A stretch of 22,839 nucleotides of DNA from DATIJJ01 sp035478795 (GTDB taxonomy: Bacteria > Pseudomonadota > Gammaproteobacteria > DSM-16500): positions 1 through 22,839 of the forward strand of contig DATIJJ010000006.1 in assembly GCA_035478795.1 (NCBI GenBank), written 5' to 3'. Below, one piece after another: positions 8,784 through 15,170 of this stretch. The position numbers and the translations under genes are program-made. The notes under the pieces are model-generated. The model saw only the letters and a list, made by a program, of their open reading frames with translations. It made no database searches and was not told the origin of the DNA. Within the stretch, counting starts at the first letter, position 1; each line of letters begins with the position of its first letter.

Positions 8784-9437
8784 TCAGGTTATGTAAACAT
8801 CAAATCGGCTGCTGCTGCCAGCAAGGAAATAAGTCGGCGCGCGACCCAAAAGAGGCTTCGCCAACCGCGGCCTTTTTACCACAACCCGTGCCCTTGCACA
8901 AGCAAGCGCCGTCTGTAAAAGCACATCTGCATCCGGGTCATCGCCAACCACTTCATGAAAAATACGCATCTCTATTTTCGACAACGCGGATTTTTTACGT
9001 ACCGGAAACATCGGATCGAGGTAAATAATATCCGGTTTTTCCGTTAATCCTTCCAGCCAGTTTTTTGCATCCGCCTGAATCAGCGTCATGCGTTCGATAA
9101 TCGGCTGAAGTGCTTCATCCTGCAAACCGCGTCGAATGCCATCTGCGAGCAACGCATGAATCACAGGTGAGCGCTCAATCAGGCACACCTGAAATCCGAG
9201 GGAGGCGAGAATAAAGCTGTCCCGACCGAGTCCTGCCGTCGCATCGACAATGCGATACGTCGAGTGACTTTTCAATCCCATGGCCCGAATCAGCGCCTCT
9301 TTACGCAAGCTGTTATTTTCACGCCGAAAATTCAGGCGTGTTGAAGAAAAATCAATAAACAGGGGGCGCGATGTGTCGCCGGGTTTTTCAAGACAGAGCC
9401 CGTCTGGCGCCCACTTTAATAAATAATCGGTCATCAT
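8784..9437 (-). CDS. rsmJ: 16S rRNA (guanine-N2)-methyltransferase RsmJ
   Basis: 217 residues from the start chosen here. RsmJ (formerly YhiQ) methylates N2 of G1516 in 16S rRNA using SAM. Key segments are FRRENNSLRKEALIRAMG, the SAM-binding IVDATAGLGRDSFILASLG, the catalytic region YLDPMFPVRKKSALSK, and a C-terminal VVKRPRLAKPL. The frame continues upstream to 9581, but that part overlaps the opposite-strand hemB start and the promoter region and has no family similarity, so one of the adjacent ATGs at 9437/9434 is the likely start. Divergent -10 boxes at about 9467-9475 fit this. The Shine-Dalgarno match is weak. It is first in the minus-strand run to prmA. Confidence 0.92.
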   Translation of the reverse strand: MMTDYLLKWAPDGLCLEKPGDTSRPLFIDFSSTRLNFRRENNSLRKEALIRAMGLKSHSTYRIVDATAGLGRDSFILASLGFQVCLIERSPVIHALLADGIRRGLQDEALQPIIERMTLIQADAKNWLEGLTEKPDIIYLDPMFPVRKKSALSKIEMRIFHEVVGDDPDADVLLQTALACARARVVVKRPRLAKPLLGRAPTYFLAGSSSRFDVYIT

Positions 9438-9445
9438 GAAAACAT

Positions 9446-9475
9446 TTCGCAAGATCCGGGTGCGATAGTATAATA
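9446..9475. promoter_or_regulatory. Overlapping divergent promoters of hemB and rsmJ
   Basis: On the plus strand, TTCGCA (9446-9451) and a perfect TATAAT (9469-9474) are 17 nt apart, placing a hemB transcript start near 9481. On the minus strand TATACT (9472-9467) overlaps the same bases and would start an rsmJ transcript about 23 nt before its ATG. The shared -10 region implies that the two directions compete. Confidence 0.55.
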
Positions 9476-9508
9476 CAAAATCACTTTGATCACAGGCAGC
9501 GTTCATCC

Positions 9509-10525
9509 ATGTCCATCCCGAAAGCCCGCCGTCACTTTCCAGACACTCGATTACGCCGGATGCGCACGGATGATTTTTCACGCCGCCTGATGGCTGAAAC
9601 GCATCTTTCGGTCGATCATCTGATTTATCCTGTCTTTATTCTGGAAGGTAACAAACGCCGCGAAGCGATTGCCTCCATGCCGGGCATTGAGCGCCTGAGC
9701 CTCGATTTATTACTGAAAGAAGTGGAAACACTCGTTCGTTTGAACATTCCGGCGATTGCACTGTTTCCGGTGATCGATCCATCGAAGAAAAGCCCCCTCG
9801 CGGAAGAAGCCTTTCAATCCGATGGTCTCGTGCAGCGCGCGGTGCGCGAGTTAAAAAAATCGTTTCCACAACTGGGCATCATTACCGATGTGGCGCTCGA
9901 TCCTTACACATCCCACGGACAGGATGGCATTGTGGATGAGAATGGTTATGTGCTGAATGACAAAACGATTGACTGTCTGGTTAAACAGGCACTCTCCCAT
10001 GCCGAAGCCGGTGCGGATATCGTGGCACCTTCTGACATGATGGATGGTCGCATTGGTGCGATTCGACAAGCACTTGAAGCAAACCGGTTCGTCAATACCA
10101 AAATTCTCGCCTATTCTGCCAAATATGCATCCGGTTTTTATGGGCCGTTTCGGGATGCGGTGGGTTCGGGAGTTGTCCTTGGGAAAGCCGATAAATCGCA
10201 ATACCAGATGGATCCACGGAATGCAGATGAAGCCTTGCATGAAATAGCACTTGATCTCGAGGAAGGGGCCGATATCGTGATGATTAAACCGGGCCTGCCG
10301 TATCTGGACATTGTGTATCGGGTGAAAACCGCCTTTCGCGTACCCACCTTTGTCTATCAGGTAAGCGGCGAATATGCCATGCTAAAAGCGGCAGCTGAAA
10401 AAGGATGGATCAATGAGAAAGTCGCGGTGATGGAATCGTTGATTTCAATTCGACGCGCGGGAGCGGATGCGATTCTGACCTATTTTGCAAAAGAGGTAGC
10501 AAGCTGGCCTGGAGAAACGGCATGA
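9509..10525 (+). CDS. hemB: Delta-aminolevulinic acid dehydratase (porphobilinogen synthase)
   Basis: 338 residues, the normal length. HemB condenses two 5-aminolevulinate molecules into porphobilinogen in haem and tetrapyrrole synthesis. Both Schiff-base lysines are visible: K205 in AYSAKYASGF and K260 in VMIKPGLPY. The metal segment reads DVALDPYTSHGQDGIVD (127-143), with aspartates instead of the cysteine triad of zinc enzymes, which matches the magnesium-dependent Pseudomonas type. The N-terminus (RRMRTDDFSRRLMAE) is typical. It has its own promoter and overlaps gspC by 4 nt (ATGA), so the secretion gene is coupled to a housekeeping gene. Confidence 0.97.
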   Translation: MSIPKARRHFPDTRLRRMRTDDFSRRLMAETHLSVDHLIYPVFILEGNKRREAIASMPGIERLSLDLLLKEVETLVRLNIPAIALFPVIDPSKKSPLAEEAFQSDGLVQRAVRELKKSFPQLGIITDVALDPYTSHGQDGIVDENGYVLNDKTIDCLVKQALSHAEAGADIVAPSDMMDGRIGAIRQALEANRFVNTKILAYSAKYASGFYGPFRDAVGSGVVLGKADKSQYQMDPRNADEALHEIALDLEEGADIVMIKPGLPYLDIVYRVKTAFRVPTFVYQVSGEYAMLKAAAEKGWINEKVAVMESLISIRRAGADAILTYFAKEVASWPGETA

Positions 10526-11049
10526 TCGATGAACTGTTATCCCCACTCTTCACCACCGAATGGGGTCGACGGGCCGGTATGCTGCTTTCCATCGTCATGA
10601 GCCTTTTGGTGTTCATCACGTTTATTCATGCGGTTTACACACTGGTGGGTGATATTCGCCTGACGCACATTCATTCGCGCTCATCCGATCACTCACTCGA
10701 GGCGAATGAAAAGCTCAATCAGCTGATCGCAACCTTGCCGGAACGACATCTCTTTGGACAAGTCGGTGTACTGGCCCAGTCTGCGATTTTACCGGTGACG
10801 AGTTTGCAGATTCGCCTGGTTGGCGTTATCAAATCCACGCCAGAAACCTTTTCGCGTGTTATCATTTCAGAAGAAAATCGACCGGGGCAGATTTACCGGA
10901 CAGGCGACACGCTTCCTTCTTCCGGTGTCAGGATTTATGCTATTACACCCGAAGGTGTCGTCCTCGATAATGGAGGACGTCTTGAGAAATTGCCGCTCGC
11001 CCGGCCACCGTTACTGTTTCAGGGAATGCCGAAGTCACTGGGAGAATAA
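10522..11049 (+). CDS. gspC: Type II secretion system protein GspC (short, without PDZ domain)
   Basis: 175 residues. GspC is an inner-membrane protein whose periplasmic homology region (HR) contacts the secretin GspD and links the two membranes. Visible features are a short cytoplasmic N-terminus, one membrane segment (about 17-44), LPERHLFG (72-79), and an HR domain with LPVTSLQIRLVGV (90-102), RVIISE, YRTGDTLP (125-132) and VVLDNGGRLEKLPL (146-159). It ends soon after the HR domain, so the C-terminal PDZ or coiled-coil found in longer GspC proteins is absent. The start overlaps the hemB stop. No gspD or gspE is next to it; L. pneumophila lspC is likewise separate from other lsp loci. Confidence 0.88.
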   Translation: MIDELLSPLFTTEWGRRAGMLLSIVMSLLVFITFIHAVYTLVGDIRLTHIHSRSSDHSLEANEKLNQLIATLPERHLFGQVGVLAQSAILPVTSLQIRLVGVIKSTPETFSRVIISEENRPGQIYRTGDTLPSSGVRIYAITPEGVVLDNGGRLEKLPLARPPLLFQGMPKSLGE

Positions 11050-11052
11050 ATC

Positions 11053-11778
11053 GTGCTGTTTAACCGATGTCTGTCGCTGATCCTCCTGACTTGCCTTGTG
11101 CTCGCTGCGTGCGCGGGCCCCAGAATGGCGCAGGATTTGCAAGGCGGCAAGGCATCCTTTGAAAGTGGTGATTACAAGGAAGCGTTTCACCGGTTACTGC
11201 CGCTTGCGGTGAACGGCAATGCGGAAGCGCAGTATGCGGTCGGTTACATGTATTACTATGGCTATGGTGTTTCCGAAGACACGGAATCCGGTATTTTCTG
11301 GATGACAAAAGCGGCCGAACAACATTACCCGCCCGCGATCAGGGCCTTGCAATTACTTTGCCATCCGACCGCGGAATCGCAATCGGTCATTCCGGCGCGT
11401 CAGAAAAGTCCTTATGAAGCCTATCGTGAACGTGTGTTACGTCAGCAGGCGGTTCCGATCGTGATAGAACAACCACCACCGCCGCCGCCTGAAAAGCTTT
11501 CTTACACACAACAAAAAATAGATCCTGCGAGGCAATACGCGTTGCAATTGTATGGCAGTTATCATCTGGATGCAGTTAAAAATTTACAGATGCAATTACA
11601 ACTCAAACATACCGGTCACATTTATCAAACTACCCATAACGGCAAGAACTGGTATGTGCTGACTTTTGGTCATTTTGCATCGGCACGGGAAGCCTCCGCC
11701 ACAGGAAAAAATTTACCGGCTGATTTGAAAGGCATGCATCCCTGGGTGCGGGATGTGGATGCGCTGCAGTTAGTATAA
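11053..11778 (+). CDS. Lipoprotein with Sel1-like repeats and a C-terminal SPOR-like domain
   Basis: 241 residues from a GTG start; GGGAG lies 8 nt before it and the gene begins 3 nt after gspC. A lipoprotein signal peptide ends at the lipobox LAAC, so Cys20 would be the lipidated residue. Residues about 34-100 contain Sel1/TPR-like helices (GNAEAQYAVGYMYYYGYGVSED, with WMTKAAEQHYPPA following). A proline run (about 139-146) leads to a C-terminal domain (about 160-241) with the SPOR pattern YALQLYGSYH... WYVLTFGHFAS..EA, which usually binds denuded peptidoglycan. It is probably anchored in the outer membrane and touches the cell wall. The operon position suggests, but does not prove, a link with type II secretion. 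Confidence 0.82.
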   Translation: MLFNRCLSLILLTCLVLAACAGPRMAQDLQGGKASFESGDYKEAFHRLLPLAVNGNAEAQYAVGYMYYYGYGVSEDTESGIFWMTKAAEQHYPPAIRALQLLCHPTAESQSVIPARQKSPYEAYRERVLRQQAVPIVIEQPPPPPPEKLSYTQQKIDPARQYALQLYGSYHLDAVKNLQMQLQLKHTGHIYQTTHNGKNWYVLTFGHFASAREASATGKNLPADLKGMHPWVRDVDALQLV

Positions 11779-11804
11779 TCAACGCAATACCGTGCTTCAG
11801 AAAA

Positions 11805-11837
11805 CGTTAATGTTTGTATTCTATACTGAAATTAACG
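11805..11837 (+). promoter_or_regulatory. Putative promoter/operator of the 442-residue gene
   Basis: A perfect 7-bp inverted repeat, CGTTAAT (11805-11811) and ATTAACG (11831-11837), brackets a TATACT -10 candidate at 11822-11827. No recognisable -35 lies 17 nt upstream. The symmetric arms around the -10 would suit a dimeric regulator, but no regulator can be named. The gene's ATG is at 11866. Confidence 0.35.
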
Positions 11838-11865
11838 ATAGAAAAATGATACGGGGTACAAACAT

Positions 11866-13194
11866 ATGTTGCGATCGATTGCTGAAATAAAAGAACAGGA
11901 TCTGGATGTGTGGGCTGATGACGTGCGGAAACTTTCCAGCACGACTATTCCGGATGTCAAAATCGAAGAAACCATTCACCCTGTCAAGTTATCCGATGCT
12001 TACCCGCTGAGTGATTTATTACCGCTTCCACTCCACAACGCAGTACAAGAAATCATGAGCTTTGTAACAAGTGCTGCGACAAGAAGAGAAGATGTTCCAG
12101 CCATCATTCGAGATCACCTCACAACTGAACTGGATCAGGTGAGCGCCTCAAAAGCCTCGCAATTAATCCGGATGGTTGAAAAAATTTCATTCGTCATGCA
12201 GAACCTGGCTGAAAAATTTCCTGCGTCAATGGTTACTATCGGCGGAACTGAACGTGAACTGCGAGATGTAGCACAGGACATTGTTGCCGTAAAAGAAATT
12301 TCTCAAGCTGTTTTAAACAAAAGTCACCCGGAAAAACCTGCTGCAGAAAAATTAATTCAGGTGACAAATTGCATTGAACAATTTTTAAAAGAGCAAACAC
12401 CCGAACTGAAGCCATGGCATGATGAGCCAACCCCGGCAATTCGAAGACAGCGTCAAGCATTAAATGATCTCATCAACGAATGCCATGAGATCAAAAATTC
12501 AATCTCTCAATCACATCCCATGGGAAATCTGGCTTACCTCGATGAAAAAATACATGAGATATATTCAAAGGCAAACAGGCTTCTTTCCTCTGTCCAACAA
12601 GACGTTTTCCAAAAGCGCCTGAATGAACAGACAGGTGTGTCTTTTGCTGCTGCCGATGTTCCAAAACAAAAACAGGAAAATGATCAGGCCACACAGCACT
12701 TACCGTTTGCTGATCTCATCGAAATAGAACGCAGAAAAGTCATTCTTGATCTTTATAAAAAGCACCTGTTTGAAGAAATGAACAAGAAACGTCCGCTGAA
12801 TGACCAGATTCCGCTGGATAAACCCGTTCCTCCTGCCTTGCTTCAAAAACTCGACTCTGACGCAGACACTGAAAAATTACTGGGAAAGGAAAAATCAGTC
12901 TACGTGAAATACGCCATTGTGAAGGATCTGCTGACGGATTTAAATAATCCGAATCTGTCTCCTGCAGAAAAATTGAAGACTTATGCAGAAACATTTACCC
13001 CGGAAAATCACGCAACACTCGCCGATCGTCGTGATAGTGTCGCCATGACTATCATGAAAGCGTTGCTCGTTGGCATCACGTTCGGACTCGCTTATAAGTC
13101 TCTTTTTGGCAAGGAACGATCAGAAGGTCAAAAACACGTTAATGAACTGGAGCAAAATGCGGAACCGCCTGCCAAAAAGCCACGACTTCGATAA
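11866..13194 (+). CDS. Unrecognised 442-residue protein, candidate secreted effector
   Basis: No enzymatic domain is recognised. The protein is hydrophilic and mostly helical by composition, with charged stretches and no signal peptide. Near the C-terminus comes a motif-like stretch, LSPAEKLKTYAETFTPENHATLADRRDS, then one hydrophobic segment (about 394-415, MTIMKALLVGITFGLAYKSLFG less its last residues) and a hydrophilic tail ending PPAKKPRLR. The tail has acidic residues (NELEQNAE) like the glutamate-rich E-block of many Dot/Icm substrates, and the final basic cluster resembles a monopartite nuclear signal. The layout of helical body, short hydrophobic patch and polar C-terminal tail reminds me of hypothetical Legionellales proteins, but this is inference. 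It has its own promoter region and sits between the lipoprotein gene and the repeat island. Confidence 0.75.
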   Translation: MLRSIAEIKEQDLDVWADDVRKLSSTTIPDVKIEETIHPVKLSDAYPLSDLLPLPLHNAVQEIMSFVTSAATRREDVPAIIRDHLTTELDQVSASKASQLIRMVEKISFVMQNLAEKFPASMVTIGGTERELRDVAQDIVAVKEISQAVLNKSHPEKPAAEKLIQVTNCIEQFLKEQTPELKPWHDEPTPAIRRQRQALNDLINECHEIKNSISQSHPMGNLAYLDEKIHEIYSKANRLLSSVQQDVFQKRLNEQTGVSFAAADVPKQKQENDQATQHLPFADLIEIERRKVILDLYKKHLFEEMNKKRPLNDQIPLDKPVPPALLQKLDSDADTEKLLGKEKSVYVKYAIVKDLLTDLNNPNLSPAEKLKTYAETFTPENHATLADRRDSVAMTIMKALLVGITFGLAYKSLFGKERSEGQKHVNELEQNAEPPAKKPRLR

Positions 13195-13239
13195 ACCGTG
13201 GCGCCACTGCAATGACGACACGATTTTTGGTTATTAGAA

Positions 13240-13731
13240 GCCCTCATCGGAGCGTCATCCTGAGGCATCTTTTCGCCGAAGGATCCACCGCTATTCACAA
13301 TAGCTCTCGCAAAAAAATTCATCTCTGTAACCGTGTAAATAATCATTTCAAATTCTCCACGACAATGATAAATCATCCCAGCCAGGATTTTCTTTTTCAA
13401 TCAATACAATTTTTTTACTACGCAGCCATCCCTTTAATTGTTTCTCTCTACAAATGCCTTCTATGATACTTTCTGTTGTTTCATAATAAACAAGCTTCGT
13501 TAAATTATATTTTTTGGTAAAACCCTCAATAAGTTTATTTTTATGTTCATACATTCTGCGTTCCAAATTGTTTGTCACCCCAATATATAATGTTCTTGTT
13601 GCATTAGATAAAATGTAAACGTAAAAATTTTTCATTAGCATTCCTTAATGATGATATTTTTGCGATAAATTTGTAATAGCGATGGATCCTTCGGCGAGAA
13701 GATGCCTCAGGATGACGCGCGGATAGAGGCC
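13240..13731. mobile_element. GIY-YIG gene bracketed by ~80-bp inverted repeats
   Basis: The two ends are inverted copies of each other: left 13240-13320, right 13653-13731. Reading inward, both contain GCGTCATCCTGAGGCATCTT, a TCGCCGAAGGATCCA, a CGCTATT and a TCGCAAAAA, with small differences. The only gene between them is the GIY-YIG nuclease on the minus strand. Related arms without the gene form the three units at 13835-14491. That pattern resembles a complete element and its gene-less derivatives. No target-site duplication was established, and GIY-YIG proteins of this short type are not proven transposases, so mobility is inference. Confidence 0.6.
13348..13635 (-). CDS. Small GIY-YIG nuclease-domain protein
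   Basis: 95 residues from the ATG at 13635; another in-frame ATG lies two codons upstream. It is a stand-alone GIY-YIG domain of the YhbQ/UPF0213 kind. Visible motifs are YVYILSN at the N-terminus (GIY equivalent), LYIGVTNNLERRMYEHK (YIG, then catalytic arginine and histidine) and REKQLKGWLRSKK, which carries the metal-binding glutamate, followed by LIEKENPGWDDLS. Such proteins are predicted DNA endonucleases; the cellular role of short ones is poorly known. The gene is visibly richer in A/T than its neighbours and sits inside a pair of long inverted repeats, which argues for acquisition with the repeat element. Confidence 0.9.
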   Translation of the reverse strand: MKNFYVYILSNATRTLYIGVTNNLERRMYEHKNKLIEGFTKKYNLTKLVYYETTESIIEGICREKQLKGWLRSKKIVLIEKENPGWDDLSLSWRI

Positions 13732-13834
13732 TGAAACAACCATAAATTAACTACCATAAATCAACATGGTTGATTTGTGATTATTAGAAGCCTCCATCGA
13801 AGCGTCATCACCCATGTTGATTTTGGTTATTTCA
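13732..13834. repeat. Linker repeats between the GIY-YIG element and unit A
   Basis: The stretch holds ATAAATTAAC and TCAACATGGTTGA-type near-palindromes, then GCCTCCATCGAAGCGTCATC (13790-13809), a copy of the left tip of the repeat units, and TGTTGATTTTGGTTATT. The same linkers recur after units A and B. No coding sequence is seen. Confidence 0.75.
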
Positions 13835-13976
13835 GGCCTCTATCCGCGCGTCATCCTGAGGCATCTTCTCGCCGAAGGATCCGCTGCTATTCACAAAGCT
13901 CACGCAAAAAAGTCTTTAAAATAGCAGATGATCCTTCGCTAAAAAACGCGCTCAGGATGACGCTCCGATAGAGGCC
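13835..13976. repeat. Palindromic repeat unit A (gene-less derivative)
   Basis: A 142-bp imperfect palindrome. The left arm starts GGCCTCTATC with GCGTCATCCTGAGGCATCTT and GCCGAAGGATCC; the right arm is AGATGATCCTTCGCT, then CGCGCTCAGGATGACGC and GATAGAGGCC. The outermost ~26 nt pair with about three mismatches. The centre (GCAAAAAAGTCTTTAAAATAG) is shared with units B and C, so these are copies of one sequence and not chance hairpins. Confidence 0.9.
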
Positions 13977-14023
13977 TCAAATAACAATGGATTAACATGG
14001 TAGTCAATTTATGGTTGTTTCAG

Positions 14024-14069
14024 GCCTCCATCGAAGCGTCATCAACCATGTTGATTTGTGGTTATTAGA
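14024..14069. repeat. 47-bp linker repeat, first copy
   Basis: It begins with the unit tip GGCCTCCATCGAAGCGTCAT, then carries a TCAACCATGTTGA-like near-palindrome and TTTGTGGTTATTAGAA. The same sequence returns twice in tandem at 14258-14352 and, inverted and degenerate, at 14496-14540. It looks like a unit truncated just after its left tip. Confidence 0.75.
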
Positions 14070-14070
14070 A

Positions 14071-14210
14071 GCCTCCATCGAAGCGTCATCCTGAGGCATC
14101 TTCTCGCCGAAGGATCTGCTGCTATTCACAAAGCTCTCGCAAAAAAGTCTTTAAAATAGCAGATGATCCTTCGCTAAAAAACGCGCTCAGGATGACGCTC
14201 CGATGGAGGC
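14071..14210. repeat. Palindromic repeat unit B (gene-less derivative)
   Basis: 140 bp, nearly identical to unit A. It starts GCCTCCATCGAAGCGTC and ends GACGCTCCGATGGAGGC, so the tips pair with each other. The distance from unit A is 235 bp, made of the unit plus a 46-bp and a 47-bp linker. Confidence 0.9.
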
Positions 14211-14257
14211 CTCAAATAACAATGGATTAACATGGTAGTCAATTTATGGTTGTTTCA

Positions 14258-14352
14258 GGCCTCCATCGAAGCGTCATCAACCCTGTTGATTTGTGGTTAT
14301 TAGAAGCCTCCATCGAAGCGTCATCAACCCTGTTGATTTGTGGTTATTAGAA
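14258..14352. repeat. 47-bp linker repeat, two tandem copies
   Basis: Two almost identical 47-bp copies follow one another, each GCCTCCATCGAAGCGTCATC, then AACCCTGTTGATTTGTGG and TTATTAGAA. The extra copy makes the B-to-C spacing 282 bp instead of 235 bp, so the island has grown by stepwise tandem duplication. Confidence 0.8.
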
Positions 14353-14491
14353 GCCTCCATCGAAGCGTCATCCTGAGGCATCTTCTCGCCGAAGGATCCG
14401 CTGCTATTCACAAAGCTCACGCAAAAAAGTCTTTAAAATAGCAGATGATCCTTCGCTAAAAAACGCGCTCAGGATGACGCGCGGATAGAGG
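14353..14491. repeat. Palindromic repeat unit C (gene-less derivative)
   Basis: 139 bp, again nearly identical to units A and B, beginning GCCTCCATCGAAGCGTC and ending ACGCGCGGATAGAGG. Its right tip (CGCGCGGATAGAGG) matches the right tip of the GIY-YIG element rather than those of A and B, which suggests exchange between copies. Confidence 0.9.
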
Positions 14492-14495
14492 TATC

Positions 14496-14540
14496 GAATA
14501 ACAACAAATCAACAGGGTTAATGACGCTCCGGTTGAAGCC
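14496..14540. repeat. Inverted, degenerate copy of the 47-bp linker closing the island
   Basis: Read on the minus strand it gives GGCTTCAACCGGAGCGTCAT, then TAACCCTGTTGATTTGTTG, matching the linker with several changes. It faces the island's left end, where GGTTATTAGAAGCC (13229-13242) occurs in the forward sense. From here to the gspM stop at 14688 I see no gene; a short minus-strand frame starting near 14654 has no support. Confidence 0.6.
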
Positions 14541-14687
14541 TGCTTTACAAAATAACGCTTGCTTTCTTTGCTTAAAATGGCGCCGCTGGAGTGACAGGTC
14601 GCCGTTATTTGCAGAATTTTATCAGACGACTTTTTAACAAAAATTTTTGTCATCTCCCAAACCAGGAACACGTAATGTTTTATAAAA

Positions 14688-15170
14688 TCACGCCCCCGCC
14701 AACACCACATCCACATTCACCTCACCCGGCGAACCCGCCGGTGTCACGGTAATTTGCGACACAATAATCGCATGACTCTTCCAAAGCTTCATCAAAAAAA
14801 CCAGCAACCCGTCGAAATCCACTTGATTCAAACTCATTTGAACCGTCTGATTGTCTGATTGCCGCAACTGGTTGACGTGTTTTGCAAATGGACTGTCATT
14901 CACTTCATCCTGCACGGTTCCCAAAATCGATTGCGTTGTCTGCTGTTTTTTTTGAAGCGCATTTTTTTGTAAATGCGAAATCAACTCATCTGTTTGTTGC
15001 ATCGAACGCAATGTATCCTGACCATGCCCGATACGCATGCGTAAATTATCATTGGTATCCGAAAGCGGCGACCAGATCATTTCATACAAAATAAATAAAA
15101 TAACAATCACGCTACCCAAAAACAGCGCGCGTTTTTCATGTAACGGTAAATTCATCCACCATTCTTTCAT
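14688..15170 (-). CDS. gspM: Type II secretion system protein GspM
   Basis: 160 residues, a usual length. GspM is a small bitopic inner-membrane protein that binds GspL and, through it, the ATPase GspE. It begins with a short cytoplasmic segment (WWMNLPLHEKRALF), one membrane helix (about 15-32), then a coiled-coil-like periplasmic stretch and a ferredoxin-like C-terminal domain (VQMSLNQVDFDGLLVFLMKLW, VSQITVTPAGSPGEVNVDVVLAGA). The start overlaps the gspL stop by 4 nt (ATGA). It is the last gene of the gspGHIJKLM operon; no gspN follows, because the repeat island begins about 150 nt downstream. Confidence 0.88.
   Translation of the reverse strand: MKEWWMNLPLHEKRALFLGSVIVILFILYEMIWSPLSDTNDNLRMRIGHGQDTLRSMQQTDELISHLQKNALQKKQQTTQSILGTVQDEVNDSPFAKHVNQLRQSDNQTVQMSLNQVDFDGLLVFLMKLWKSHAIIVSQITVTPAGSPGEVNVDVVLAGA

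Noticed and set aside
9438..9581. Upstream extension of rsmJ by 48 codons
   Set aside because: Overlaps the start of hemB and the shared promoter region and shows no RsmJ similarity.
11800..11840. PmrA box upstream of the 442-residue gene
   Set aside because: PmrA boxes are direct TTAAT-type repeats; here the two TTAAT-like half-sites are inverted and 19 nt apart.
13221..14540. Possible CRISPR array
   Set aside because: Units are about 140 bp, themselves palindromic and separated by repeated linkers rather than unique spacers; no cas genes.
14637..14650. ACAAAAATTTTTGT palindrome after gspM as a terminator
   Set aside because: Pure A/T stem without G/C pairs or a separate T-run; too weak to call.
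14456..14716. 86-codon frame downstream of gspM on the minus strand
   Set aside because: It spans the gspM end and the repeat unit C; no family similarity. An internal ATG near 14654 has a GGGAG too close to it to help.
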